Shown: piece by piece, positions 27,394 through 35,922 of the stretch
Layout of the letters: each line of letters opens with the position of its first letter
Numbering within the stretch: the first letter of the stretch is position 1
DNA from: Dyella_B jejuensis
GTDB lineage: Bacteria; Pseudomonadota; Gammaproteobacteria; Xanthomonadales; Rhodanobacteraceae
Assembly: GCF_044904675.1 (NCBI RefSeq)
Contig: NZ_JADIKJ010000009.1
Location: 124,001 to 188,000, forward strand
DNA: 64,000 bases
Direction of reading: 5' to 3'
Notes under the pieces: model-generated
What the model saw: only the letters and a program-made list of their open reading frames with translations
Databases searched by the model: none
Told to the model about the DNA's origin: nothing
Translations under genes and position numbers: made by a program

Positions 27394-29166
27394 ATGCGTA
27401 TGACCAAGCGCGTGCTGGCGCTGGCGTTGTCAGGCTTGATGCTGGCCGCCTGCTCGCACAAAGACAAGGATGCCCCCCTGGCCTTTGCGCCGGCGGACAC
27501 GCCCTACGTACTGGCTAATCTGGACGTGCTCGACAACGACACGCGCCAGGCCATCCTGGCCCAGGTGGATGCGGAAATGCCCTCGCAGGTCGCGCAGATG
27601 AAAGCGCAGGCCGACCAGCTCGCCACCAGCGATCCGGACATGGCCAAGTATCTGCGCACCGTGGCTGGCGAATTCGACGGCAAGACGGCCGAGCAGGTCA
27701 TCCAGGAAACCGGCGTCGATGCGAACGGCTATATCGCTTTCTATGGCCTGGGCCTGTCGCCCGTGCTGCGCATGCAACTGGCCGACGCCAAGGCATTCGA
27801 CGGTTTCGTTGCCAAGCTCCAGAGCGACTATGGCAAGAAGTTCGACACGGTCGCGATCGGCACGCAGAACTACCAGCGCTACGTCGCGCCGGCCTCGCAC
27901 CTGCAATTCGTCATCGCGGTGGTCGGCAAGCAGGCCGTGTTGGCGATGCTGCCGGACGACGCCTCACAACCCATGCTGCGCCAGGCGCTGGGGCTGGACC
28001 GCCCGGCCAAGAGCCTGCAGGACACCGATCGCCTGACCGACCTGGCCAAGGCCAAGGGCTATGCGAAGTGGGCAGTCGGCGACGTCGACCTCACCCGCCT
28101 GTTGCCGCTGGTGGCCGGCGGCCAGGATCCGCTGGCGCAAACGCTGCTCAAGGCGCGCGCCGAAAGCGAATCGGCCAAGACCGGCGAACCGGTGGCAAAC
28201 CTGATGCAGATGCCGCCCAGTTGCCAGACCGATGCCGCACGCATTGCCGCGCGCATCCCGCAGGTGAGCATGGGCTACACCACGCTGGACGAAAAGCATC
28301 GCGACATACGCTTCGACGTATCGCTGGCCAGCGACATCGTCAGCGCCTTCAATGGCCTGAAAGTGGAGCTGCCCGGCCTGGGCACCGACCCGACCGCGCC
28401 GTTCGAACTGAGCTTTGCCCTGCCGATGGCGCAGTTGCGCACATTTTGGGGCGCACAAGCCGATGCGGTCGCCGCCAAGCCATTTACCTGCCCGATGCTG
28501 GACAACCTCAACGACAGCTTCAGCAGCCTGGGCGAGAGCGTCCAGAAGGCAGCCGTGCCACCGATCGGTGATCTGCTTGGCCTGCATGTGGCGCTCGACA
28601 GCTATACCGCCAACCCCGGCGGCGGCATGCCGAAGTTTTCCGGCCGCGTGGTGATCGGCACCAACAATCCGGCCGGCCTGCTGGCGATGGCGCAAGTCAC
28701 CAGCCCGCTGATCGCCGGCTTGAAACTCACCGGCAACGGCCAGCCGGCTGCCCTCCCCGCGCAGCTCACCAATGCGCTGGGCGAACCGGGCTGGGCGGCC
28801 ATGGGCGACAAATCGCTCGGCCTCGCCGTAGGCGCGGATGAGAACGGCAAGCTGGCCGATCTGCTCAAGCAGCCGGGCGGCGATGCTGGCGAGCTGCTGC
28901 GCGTGCATCTGGATGGCGACATGTATGGCAGCTGGATCCATTTGCTGGAGCAGCGCGCGGAAACCGCCGCGGCGACGGCCGCCACCATGAATCCGGATGA
29001 TGCCGACGCACAGGATGACCAGAAAAACACGGCGGCAGCATTAGCCAGCACCAAGGCGCAGTTCGCCGCCATGGAATCGGAAGCGGCCCACATCAAGGCG
29101 ATCGGCGCGAACGTGCGAATGGAAGACCAGGGCCTGGTGATCACCACGCATACCGAGCTCAAATAA
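27394..29166 (+). CDS. large lipoprotein of unknown function
   Basis: A 590-residue exported protein with a lipoprotein signal: positively charged start, hydrophobic core and lipobox LAAC with Cys near residue 20. The mature part is soluble and Ala/Leu/Asp-rich, with a repeated FELSFALPMAQLRTFW-type mixed alpha/beta pattern and a coiled-coil-prone stretch near residues 525-570. No enzymatic motif was recognised. The ATG at 27394 (a second lies two codons later) is preferred because it gives a compact lipoprotein signal; the open frame further upstream has no such feature. A strong terminator follows at 29192. Confidence 0.7.
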   Translation: MRMTKRVLALALSGLMLAACSHKDKDAPLAFAPADTPYVLANLDVLDNDTRQAILAQVDAEMPSQVAQMKAQADQLATSDPDMAKYLRTVAGEFDGKTAEQVIQETGVDANGYIAFYGLGLSPVLRMQLADAKAFDGFVAKLQSDYGKKFDTVAIGTQNYQRYVAPASHLQFVIAVVGKQAVLAMLPDDASQPMLRQALGLDRPAKSLQDTDRLTDLAKAKGYAKWAVGDVDLTRLLPLVAGGQDPLAQTLLKARAESESAKTGEPVANLMQMPPSCQTDAARIAARIPQVSMGYTTLDEKHRDIRFDVSLASDIVSAFNGLKVELPGLGTDPTAPFELSFALPMAQLRTFWGAQADAVAAKPFTCPMLDNLNDSFSSLGESVQKAAVPPIGDLLGLHVALDSYTANPGGGMPKFSGRVVIGTNNPAGLLAMAQVTSPLIAGLKLTGNGQPAALPAQLTNALGEPGWAAMGDKSLGLAVGADENGKLADLLKQPGGDAGELLRVHLDGDMYGSWIHLLEQRAETAAATAATMNPDDADAQDDQKNTAAALASTKAQFAAMESEAAHIKAIGANVRMEDQGLVITTHTELK

Positions 29167-29191
29167 CACACGCGCCAACGAAAGCTGCAAC

Positions 29192-29224
29192 AAAAAAGGA
29201 GCCAGATATCGGCTCCTTTTTTTA
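29192..29224. terminator. bidirectional intrinsic terminator
   Basis: An AAAAAAGGAGCC stem at 29192-29203 pairs with GGCTCCTTTTTT at 29211-29222 across a 7-base loop. A run of T follows on the plus strand and, through the A-run, on the minus strand. It lies between the rightward lipoprotein gene and the leftward pilU, so it can serve both. Confidence 0.9.
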
Positions 29225-29292
29225 TTCCCGCCCCTCGCGGGGAGAAAGCCTGGGACCTGTTCGCACTATTCGCGTAAGCAGGGTCGGTAGCG

Positions 29293-30462
29293 TCAACGTC
29301 GCAGGAAACCGCCGCCCAGGCCACTCTGGTTGCTGCGATCCTCTTCCAGCTCGACCCCTTCGAGGCCTTGCGACAAGGTATGCGCGTCACCGCCCTGCGA
29401 CAGCTTGATGCGCAAGCGCACCTCATTGGAACTGTCGGCGTGGCGCAGTGCGTCCTCGTAGCTGATCTCGCCCGCCTGGTAGAGCGTCACCAGGCTCTGG
29501 TCGAAGGTCATCATGCCGAGGTTGGTGGATTCCTTCATCACTTCCTTCAGCTTATGGATTTCGCCCTGGCGGATGTAATCCTGCACCAGCGGCGTGCCCA
29601 GCATCACCTCCATCGCCACGCGGCGCGCCTTGCCGTCAGGCGTCGGTATCAACTGCTGCGCGACGATGCCCTTGAGGTTCAGCGACAGGTCCATGAACAG
29701 CTGTTGGCGCCGATCCTCCGGGAAGAAATGCAGGATGCGGTCGATCGCCTGGTTGGCGTTGTTCGCATGCAGCGTACACAGGCACAGGTGGCCGGTTTCG
29801 GCGAAGTTGATCGCGTATTCCATCGTTTCGCGGGTACGCACTTCGCCGATCAGGATCACGTCCGGCGCCTGGCGCAGCGTGTTCTTCAGGGCGTTTTCCC
29901 AACTGTCGGTATCGATGCCCAGTTCGCGCTGGGTGATGATGCAGCCTTCGTGCTTGTGCACGTATTCGATCGGGTCTTCGATGGTGATGATGTGGCCGGT
30001 CGAGTTCTGGTTGCGGTAACCGACCATCGACGCCAGCGAGGTGGATTTACCGGTGCCGGTCGCGCCCACGAAGATGATGATGCCGCGCTTGGTCATCGCC
30101 AGCTGCTTGATCACCGGCGGCAGGCCCAGTTCCTCGATGCTCGGGATCTTCGATTCGATCCGGCGCAGCACCATGCCCACGCAGTTGCGCTGGTAGAAGC
30201 AGGACACGCGGAATCGCCCCACGCCCTGCGCGGAAATCGCGAACTGGCATTCGTGCGTTTTCTCGAATTCCTCGCGCTGCGCCGGCGTCATCACGTTGAT
30301 CACCATGTCGCGCGCCTGCTGCGTGGACAGCGGGCTCTGCGTGATCGGCACGATGCGTCCCTGCACCTTCATCGAAGGCGCCACGCCGGCCGTGATGAAC
30401 AGGTCCGACGCTTTCTTGTGGACCATCAGTTTCAGGAACGAGGTGAAATCGAATTCGCTCAT
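29293..30462 (-). CDS. pilU: type IV pilus retraction ATPase PilU
   Basis: A PilT-family ATPase of 389 residues, the accessory retraction motor working with PilT. It has Walker A GATGTGKST at 133-141, the Asp-box region TIEDPIEYVHKHEG, a Walker B-like LIGEVRTRETMEYA, and His-box GHLCLCTLHANNA. An acidic C-terminal extension (GVELEEDRSNQSG) beyond the PilT core is typical of PilU. It lies 107 bp downstream of pilT, the usual pilT-pilU order. Confidence 0.95.
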   Translation of the reverse strand: MSEFDFTSFLKLMVHKKASDLFITAGVAPSMKVQGRIVPITQSPLSTQQARDMVINVMTPAQREEFEKTHECQFAISAQGVGRFRVSCFYQRNCVGMVLRRIESKIPSIEELGLPPVIKQLAMTKRGIIIFVGATGTGKSTSLASMVGYRNQNSTGHIITIEDPIEYVHKHEGCIITQRELGIDTDSWENALKNTLRQAPDVILIGEVRTRETMEYAINFAETGHLCLCTLHANNANQAIDRILHFFPEDRRQQLFMDLSLNLKGIVAQQLIPTPDGKARRVAMEVMLGTPLVQDYIRQGEIHKLKEVMKESTNLGMMTFDQSLVTLYQAGEISYEDALRHADSSNEVRLRIKLSQGGDAHTLSQGLEGVELEEDRSNQSGLGGGFLRR

Positions 30463-30569
30463 GGCGAGCTCCCAATGGGAAGGGAACAGGGAACGGAGCG
30501 CGGCGGATAGCTAGGGCAAGACACGCTTGCTTCGCTATCCCCTGCCCCTGCTTCCCATTCCCGGGGTCA

Positions 30570-31607
30570 TCACTTGAACACTTCCTTGTTCTTCGCATAG
30601 CCGATCGCCTGCTGCCGCGCGATCACGCCGCGCTTGACCAGGTCGAGCAGGTTCTGGTCCAGCGTCTGCATGCCGTATTGCTGGCCGGTCTGGATCGAGG
30701 AATACATCTGCGCCACCTTGTCCTCGCGGATCAGGTTGCGGATGGCCGGAATGCCGACCATGATCTCGTGCGCCGCCATGCGGCCGCCGCCGACTTTCTT
30801 CAGCAGCGTCTGCGAGATCACCGCGCGCAGCGATTCGGACAGCATCGAGCGCACCATCGGCTTTTCGCCGGCGGGAAACACGTCGATGATGCGGTCGATG
30901 GTCTTGGCGGCCGAGCTGGTATGCAGGGTGCCGAACACCAGGTGTCCGGTTTCCGCGGCGGTAAGCGCCAGGCGGATGGTCTCCAGGTCGCGCAACTCGC
31001 CGACCAGGATGAAGTCCGGATCCTCGCGCAGCGCCGAACGCAGCGCCTCGTTGAAGCCGTGCGTATCGCGATGCACTTCGCGCTGGTTGACCAGGCACTT
31101 CTGCGAGGTATGCACGAATTCGATCGGGTCCTCGATGGTGAGGATGTGGCCGTATTCGTTCTTGTTGATGTGGTCGACCATCGCCGCCAGCGTGGTCGAC
31201 TTGCCCGAACCGGTCGGACCGGTCACCAGGATCAGGCCCTGCGGCTGCTCGATCAGTTCACGGAAGATCTTCGGGCAGCCGAGATCGTCCAGGGTCAATA
31301 CTTCGGAAGGAATGGTACGGAAAACCGCGCCCGCGCCGCGGTTCTGGTTGAAGGCATTGACGCGGAAGCGCGCCAGGCCGGGAATCTCGAACGAGAAATC
31401 GCACTCGTAGAATTCCTCGTAATCGCGGCGCTGCTTGTCCGACATGATGTCGTAGATCAGCGAGTGCACCTGCTTGTGTTCCAGCGCCGGAATATTGATG
31501 CGGCGCACGTCGCCATCCACGCGGATCATCGGCGGCAGGCCGGCCGACAGATGCAGGTCGGACGCCTTGTTCTTCACCGAGAAGGCCAGCAGTTCGGCGA
31601 TGTCCAT
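30570..31607 (-). CDS. pilT: type IV pilus retraction ATPase PilT
   Basis: The hexameric motor that depolymerises pili and powers twitching. At 345 residues it nearly equals P. aeruginosa PilT (344). Walker A is GPTGSGKST at 130-138, then TIEDPIEFVH, the Walker B-like LVGELRDLETIRLALTAAE and GHLVFGTLHTSSA. The retraction-specific AIRNLIRE motif is present near residue 285. The ATG at 31607 gives the conserved MDIAELLAFSVKNKASDLHL; open frame upstream is not conserved. It is divergent from proC across about 430 bp. Confidence 0.96.
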   Translation of the reverse strand: MDIAELLAFSVKNKASDLHLSAGLPPMIRVDGDVRRINIPALEHKQVHSLIYDIMSDKQRRDYEEFYECDFSFEIPGLARFRVNAFNQNRGAGAVFRTIPSEVLTLDDLGCPKIFRELIEQPQGLILVTGPTGSGKSTTLAAMVDHINKNEYGHILTIEDPIEFVHTSQKCLVNQREVHRDTHGFNEALRSALREDPDFILVGELRDLETIRLALTAAETGHLVFGTLHTSSAAKTIDRIIDVFPAGEKPMVRSMLSESLRAVISQTLLKKVGGGRMAAHEIMVGIPAIRNLIREDKVAQMYSSIQTGQQYGMQTLDQNLLDLVKRGVIARQQAIGYAKNKEVFK

Positions 31608-32037
31608 CGGATGTATCCCCTCAACCGATCGTCGGTATGAAAATGCGTGCCGCAAACAGGACGACGGGCGGTCACCTCGGATGGCTGCGCCGGCAGCGGG
31701 CGCATGCCCGCCTTGCCTTTCCCCCGGTCCCCTTTTGCTGCTCGACCGATACTACTCGGGGCAGCGGGCGGACAGCCAGTGTTTCTTGGTGCAGCAGGCC
31801 CGTGGCGATCATCAAATGCGAGCGTGCACACATAACCGCGACCGTGCGGGCGCCGGCCGCGTTGCCGTTTGCTTTTCCGCCTGCGGGGCGCCCGATTGGG
31901 GCAGGCTGCAGGCGGAGCGCTTGATACGGATCACCGCGAGCCTGCCCCCTCGCCTCAATCCTGCCCAAGAGGGAGAGCCATACTCATGGCCGCTCCGGTA
32001 AGGTATGTCACCTGGAACAACGCCGGACCAAGGCACC
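31608..32037. other. pilT/proC divergent intergenic region without yggS
   Basis: A 430-bp gap. In Pseudomonas and many relatives yggS (about 690 bp) sits between pilT and proC; no open frame or fragment resembling YggS was found here on either strand. The stretch should hold the pilT and proC promoters. Short open frames have no family features and atypical composition. Confidence 0.5.
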
Positions 32038-32859
32038 ATGACCCGAATAGCATTCATCGGTGGCGGCAATATGGCACGCAGCCTGATTGGCGGCCTGCTC
32101 AAGACCGGCGCTGCCGCCGCCAACCTGCGCGTCGCCGAGCCCCAGGCGCAAGCGCGTGAATCGCTGGGCCGCGATTTTGGCGTGGCGACCTTTGTCGATA
32201 ACCAACTGGCGGTAGCGGATGCCGAGGTGCTGGTGCTGGCGGTGAAGCCGCAGATCATGCCGGCCATCCATGCGCAGTTGCGCGATACCTTGCAGCGCAA
32301 TCGACCGCTATTGATTTCCATCGCCGCCGGCGTGCGCATCGACCAGCTGGAACGCTGGTTCGGCAGCCTGCTGCCGATCGTGCGCTGCATGCCCAATACG
32401 CCCGCCCTGATCGGTGCCGGCGCGACCGGACTGTGCGCCAACCTGCGCGTGACGCCGCAGCAACGCGAGCAGGCGCAGCACATCTTGGACGCGGTCGGCA
32501 TCACCCGCTGGATCGATGACGAGGCGCTGATGGATACGGTTACCGCGCTGTCCGGTTCCGGGCCAGCCTACTTCTTCGCCATCGTCGAAGCGCTCGAGGA
32601 TGCCGCGGTCGCGCAGGGCATGCCGCGCGAAACGGCGCGCATCCTGGCCACGCAAACCTGCCTTGGCGCCGGACGCATGCTGGTGGAGAGCAACGAGGCA
32701 CCCTCTGTGCTGCGCCAGCGCGTCACCTCGCCGAACGGCACCACCCAAGCCGCGCTGGAAAGTTTCAGCGCCGATCAGCTGCCGCGCATCGTGGCCCGTG
32801 CCGTGGCCGCCGCCACGCGCCGTGGCGAAGAGCTGGCGGCCGCCCTGGACAAGTCATGA
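32038..32859 (+). CDS. proC: pyrroline-5-carboxylate reductase
   Basis: Last step of proline synthesis: NADPH-dependent reduction of pyrroline-5-carboxylate. The 273-residue protein has a Rossmann dinucleotide motif IAFIGGGNMA at 4-13, VLAVKPQ near residue 63, RCMPNTPALIGAG in the middle and the C-terminal signature VTSPNGTT preceding a helix. The ATG at 32038 is preceded by GGACCAAGGC. yggT begins 12 bp after its stop, the conserved proC-yggT pairing. Confidence 0.95.
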   Translation: MTRIAFIGGGNMARSLIGGLLKTGAAAANLRVAEPQAQARESLGRDFGVATFVDNQLAVADAEVLVLAVKPQIMPAIHAQLRDTLQRNRPLLISIAAGVRIDQLERWFGSLLPIVRCMPNTPALIGAGATGLCANLRVTPQQREQAQHILDAVGITRWIDDEALMDTVTALSGSGPAYFFAIVEALEDAAVAQGMPRETARILATQTCLGAGRMLVESNEAPSVLRQRVTSPNGTTQAALESFSADQLPRIVARAVAAATRRGEELAAALDKS

Positions 32860-32871
32860 AGGAATGCATCC

Positions 32872-33447
32872 ATGCCCTATGTGTTTAATGCCCTGTCCCT
32901 GCTGATCCAGGTTGTCTTCAGCGCGATCGCCACTTTGTTCCTGTTCCGCTTGCTGGCCGAAGCCAACCGCGCCGATTTCCACAATCCACTCAGCCAGTTC
33001 ATCTATCGCTATACCAATCCGGTGCTGGCGCCGGTTCGCCGTTTGCTGCCGAACTGGCGGCGCATCAATCTGGCCGCCTTGCTGATGGTGTGGCTGGCGT
33101 TGCTGATCGAGCGCGTGCTGATCGACCTGCTGGCCGGCGCGATGCCATTCCTGCCTGGCTTGCTGATCGAGTCGCTGGCCGACCTGCTCGATTTCGTGCT
33201 GCTGTTCTATATCGTGGTGATCTTCATCTGGTCACTGCTCAGCATGCTTTCGGCCGATCCGCACCAGCCCCTGGTACGGCTTGCCGGCACGATCGTGCAG
33301 CCGGTGCTGCGTCCGCTGCGTGGAAAACTTGTTGCGGGCAATATCGATTTTTCGCCGACCGTGGTGGTGATCGTGCTGCTGCTGGCGCGGATTCTGCTCG
33401 TCGCACCGATCTTCGATATCGGTGCACGACTTGCGCAAGGTGGATGA
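32872..33447 (+). CDS. yggT: YggT family membrane protein
   Basis: A 191-residue integral inner-membrane protein of the YggT family. It has two similar halves, each with hydrophobic segments (about 8-27, 65-85, 98-122 and 163-183) and the family motif NPLSQFIYRYTNPVLAPVRR at about 38-57, echoed by VQPVLRPLRGKL in the second half. YggT proteins are linked to osmotic or potassium homeostasis and to division-site assembly in different bacteria; the role here is unproven. It is co-directional with proC. Confidence 0.9.
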   Translation: MPYVFNALSLLIQVVFSAIATLFLFRLLAEANRADFHNPLSQFIYRYTNPVLAPVRRLLPNWRRINLAALLMVWLALLIERVLIDLLAGAMPFLPGLLIESLADLLDFVLLFYIVVIFIWSLLSMLSADPHQPLVRLAGTIVQPVLRPLRGKLVAGNIDFSPTVVVIVLLLARILLVAPIFDIGARLAQGG

Positions 33448-33565
33448 GGACATATGGATCGGCGCTGTGCCCGCCTGGGTACCGGCGATATCAAGGCAAC
33501 ACTGGTCAAGTATCGCCTTCCAATGGCACTCATTTAAGCTCGTTTCCGTCTAGGCGCATGGCTAT

Positions 33566-33637
33566 GCATGGCGTTGGGTGCACCATTGCCTGCGGCGCTT
33601 TCGGACGCCGTGGGCAATGGCCCAACCCACGACATGC
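33566..33637. repeat. long imperfect hairpin between yggT and the BtuF-like gene
   Basis: Arms of 32 bp at 33566-33597 and 33606-33637 flank an 8-base loop (CTTTCGGA). The inner half pairs well (CCATTGCC against GGCAATGG, CGGCG against CGCCG); the outer half is imperfect. It lies between convergent genes, where it could act in termination, but no T-run follows. It may instead be a decayed hairpin repeat. Confidence 0.5.
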
Positions 33638-33696
33638 ACACCCAGGCATCCAAACAGAAATGGATTTAAGTGAGCGCACCTACTTCAATGCGGCCT

Positions 33697-34506
33697 TCAA
33701 TGCGGCCGCACCGCCCATGCGGCGATCACCGCATGGATCGCATCCAGGCCATCGAACAGTGCCGCCGGGCCCGGCTGCAGGATGATCGGCGACTTGATCT
33801 CGTGCACCTGCCCATTGCGCACGGCGGGAATTGCATCCCACCCTGGCCGCGCGGCCACACGTTCGGGACGAAAGCGCTTGCCGCACCATGAGCCGAAGAT
33901 GATGTCCGGCGCACGCCGGACCACCTCTCCGCCATCCGCCAGGATGCGATGTTTTGCCAGCGACTCGCGCGCCAGCTCGGGAAACGCATCATTGCCGCCC
34001 GCGATGCCGATCAGCTCGGCCACCCAGCGAATGCCGGTGATGATCGGCTCGTCCCACTCCTCGAAATAAACCTTGGGCCGGCGCGGCAAACGCGCCGCCG
34101 CCGCACGCACGTCGGCCAGATGCGCTTCGGCCCGGCGCGCATAGGCTTCGGCCTTTTCATATGCTCCCACCATCGCGCCAAGGCGGCGTATGTAAGCGAG
34201 GATGCCGTCCACGCTGCGATGGTTGCTGATCCATACCTCGATGCCCGCGTGGATCAGCTCGCGCGCGATATCGGCCTGGATGTCGGAAAAGCCGATCACC
34301 AGGTCCGGCTGCAACGCCAGGATCTCGCCGACCTTGGCGCTGGTGAAGGCCGATACCTTCGGCTTTTCCTTGCGCGCGCGCGGCGGGCGCACGGTGAAGC
34401 CGGAGATGCCTACGATGCGAGCTTCTTCGCCCAATGCATAGAGCACCTCGGTAGGCTCTTCGGTAAGGCAGACGATGCGCCGGGGGAAAGAATCGTGGAC
34501 GGGCAT
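33697..34506 (-). CDS. BtuF-like helical-backbone metal/cobalamin-binding protein, no signal peptide
   Basis: A 269-residue member of the TroA/BtuF periplasmic-binding superfamily. It begins RIVCLTEEPTEVLYALGEEARIVG, contains LQPDLVIGFSD around residue 63 and ends in WDAIPAVRNGQVHEI followed by a helical C-lobe, the usual two-lobe plan with a long connecting helix. There is no signal peptide or lipobox: the frame closes at a TAG only a few codons upstream of the ATG, so no longer form exists. No permease or ATPase gene is adjacent. It may be a cytoplasmic binding protein. Confidence 0.8.
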   Translation of the reverse strand: MPVHDSFPRRIVCLTEEPTEVLYALGEEARIVGISGFTVRPPRARKEKPKVSAFTSAKVGEILALQPDLVIGFSDIQADIARELIHAGIEVWISNHRSVDGILAYIRRLGAMVGAYEKAEAYARRAEAHLADVRAAAARLPRRPKVYFEEWDEPIITGIRWVAELIGIAGGNDAFPELARESLAKHRILADGGEVVRRAPDIIFGSWCGKRFRPERVAARPGWDAIPAVRNGQVHEIKSPIILQPGPAALFDGLDAIHAVIAAWAVRPH

Positions 34507-34594
34507 GGGACTCCAGGGCTAGTTCGGCAAGGTAGCGGGCGGCCAAGAATCGACGACACGAGCTTGCGCCATCGCGTTCTTTCCCGCGGGTCGG

Positions 34595-35035
34595 TCAATG
34601 GCCGAGCACGGTGACCACTACCTTGCGCTGGTGCGGGTCCATCCGATGCTCCCACAGATAGATACCTTGCCACATTCCGAGCTGCGGCTTGCCGCCATGC
34701 ACGGGAATCGTGAGGCTGACGCCGGTGAGGATGGCACGCACATGCGACGGCATATCGTCCGGACCCTCGGCATCGTGCTGGAAGATCGGATCGCCATCGG
34801 GTACCGCGCGGGCGAACCAGCGCTCCAGGTCGCCACGCACGCTCGGATCGGCGTTTTCGCTGATCAGCAGCGAACAGCTGGTGTGCGCGGTGAAGACATT
34901 GACGATACCGGTCTGCACGCCGCTGGCCGCAACCAGCCCGGCCACCTTGTCGCTGATCTCGCTGAAACCGCGCCCGCGTGTATGCACGGTGAAACCGTGC
35001 TGTGCGACATGCTCTGCGGGCGTGGCTCGGCTCAT
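34595..35035 (-). CDS. YjbQ family protein (UPF0047)
   Basis: A 146-residue member of the secondary thiamine-phosphate synthase/YjbQ family (UPF0047). Features are FTAHTSCSLLISENADP near residues 47-63, the histidine pair HDAEGPDDMPSHVRA and the C-terminal LGMWQGIYLWEHR. Some family members have weak thiamine phosphate synthase activity; the physiological role is uncertain. The ATG at 35035 gives the family length. It lies 8 bp downstream of pdxH and is probably co-transcribed. Confidence 0.9.
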   Translation of the reverse strand: MSRATPAEHVAQHGFTVHTRGRGFSEISDKVAGLVAASGVQTGIVNVFTAHTSCSLLISENADPSVRGDLERWFARAVPDGDPIFQHDAEGPDDMPSHVRAILTGVSLTIPVHGGKPQLGMWQGIYLWEHRMDPHQRKVVVTVLGH

Positions 35036-35043
35036 GGCAAGGC

Positions 35044-35631
35044 CTATGGATAAAGTAAACGGCTGGTCCAGGTCTGGCCGTGGCGATCCCAGCGCACGCG
35101 CTCGTGCAAGCGGAAGTTGGCCCCGTACCAGAATTCGATCATGTCCGGCTCGATTACATAGCCGCCCCAGTGCGGCGGGCGCGGTACTTCGCGTCCGGCA
35201 AACTGCTGCTCGTAGTGCGCCACGCGCTGGTCGAACATATCGCGCAGCGGCAACGTCTGCGATTGCAGCGATGCCCACGCACCGATCTGGCTGCCACGCG
35301 AGCGACTGGCAAAGTACACGTCGGATTCTTCCGGTGGCAACTTGCGCGCCGTGCCCTCTACCCGCACCTGCACGCCTTCACGCAATCTTTTCCAATGGAA
35401 GCAGAGGGCCACCTGGGCATGCGCTTCGAGCTGCACGCCCTTGTCGCTGTCGTAATTGGTGAAGAAACGGAAGCCGCGCAGCTCGGCGCCCTTGAGCAAA
35501 ACGATGCGCGAGCTGACACGGCCCGCGGCATCGACGCTGGAAAGGTTCATGGCGGTCGGCTCGGGATCGCCGCTGGCCACAGCCTGGTCCAGCAAGGTGT
35601 TGAAAGTGTCTAGGATCTCGGGTTTCAGCAT
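35044..35631 (-). CDS. pdxH: pyridoxamine 5'-phosphate oxidase
   Basis: An FMN enzyme that oxidises pyridoxamine or pyridoxine 5'-phosphate to PLP. The 195-residue protein has AMNLSSVDAAGRVSSRIVLLK near the N-terminus, FRFFTNYDSDKGVQLEAHAQ (FMN phosphate site), FASRSRGSQIGAWASLQS, and the C-terminal signature IEFWYGANFRLHERVRW. It lacks the longer N-terminal segment of E. coli PdxH, as many bacterial versions do. The upstream region contains a foldback element. Confidence 0.95.
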   Translation of the reverse strand: MLKPEILDTFNTLLDQAVASGDPEPTAMNLSSVDAAGRVSSRIVLLKGAELRGFRFFTNYDSDKGVQLEAHAQVALCFHWKRLREGVQVRVEGTARKLPPEESDVYFASRSRGSQIGAWASLQSQTLPLRDMFDQRVAHYEQQFAGREVPRPPHWGGYVIEPDMIEFWYGANFRLHERVRWDRHGQTWTSRLLYP

Positions 35632-35683
35632 AGGTACTTGAATACTAGCCAGCGCACGTCATGATGGCGCGATGAGAGAGGGT

Positions 35684-35922
35684 GCATTGGCACACGCAAA
35701 GCAGGCCGCGCCGACTTGCCCTGGCCACCAGGCGGCAAGTCGTGGCGCCGATTGCCGCACGGCCGCCACGCGGAGGCTGTCGCAGGGCGGCCGGCCGGAC
35801 CTGGCGGGCTTGCCTCCGCGGACGAAACATCACTCGATCGTGTATCGACGTACACTCCCTCGCTCGTGCTCGCCATGCGGGCTGACAACCCTCGGCTCGG
35901 CCTTCTTCGCATATGCCAATGC
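35684..35922. mobile_element. foldback element upstream of the kinase gene
   Basis: A 239-bp non-coding stretch with 31-bp inverted arms at 35684-35714 and 35892-35922, matching at 26 of 31 positions and beginning GCATTGGCA. The interior shares ordered blocks with the pilG/pilH element (21308-21566), but the arms are unrelated to that copy's. The right arm overlaps the start codon region of the downstream kinase gene, so the element may supply its translation start. No transposase is encoded. Confidence 0.62.

Noticed and set aside
31608..32037. Possible yggS fragment between pilT and proC
   Set aside because: None of the six frames shows YggS motifs such as AVSKTKP or a PLP lysine region.
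31986..32159. Small open frame MAAPVRYVTWNNAG overlapping the proC start
   Set aside because: It runs out of frame through the conserved ProC coding sequence and has no family features.
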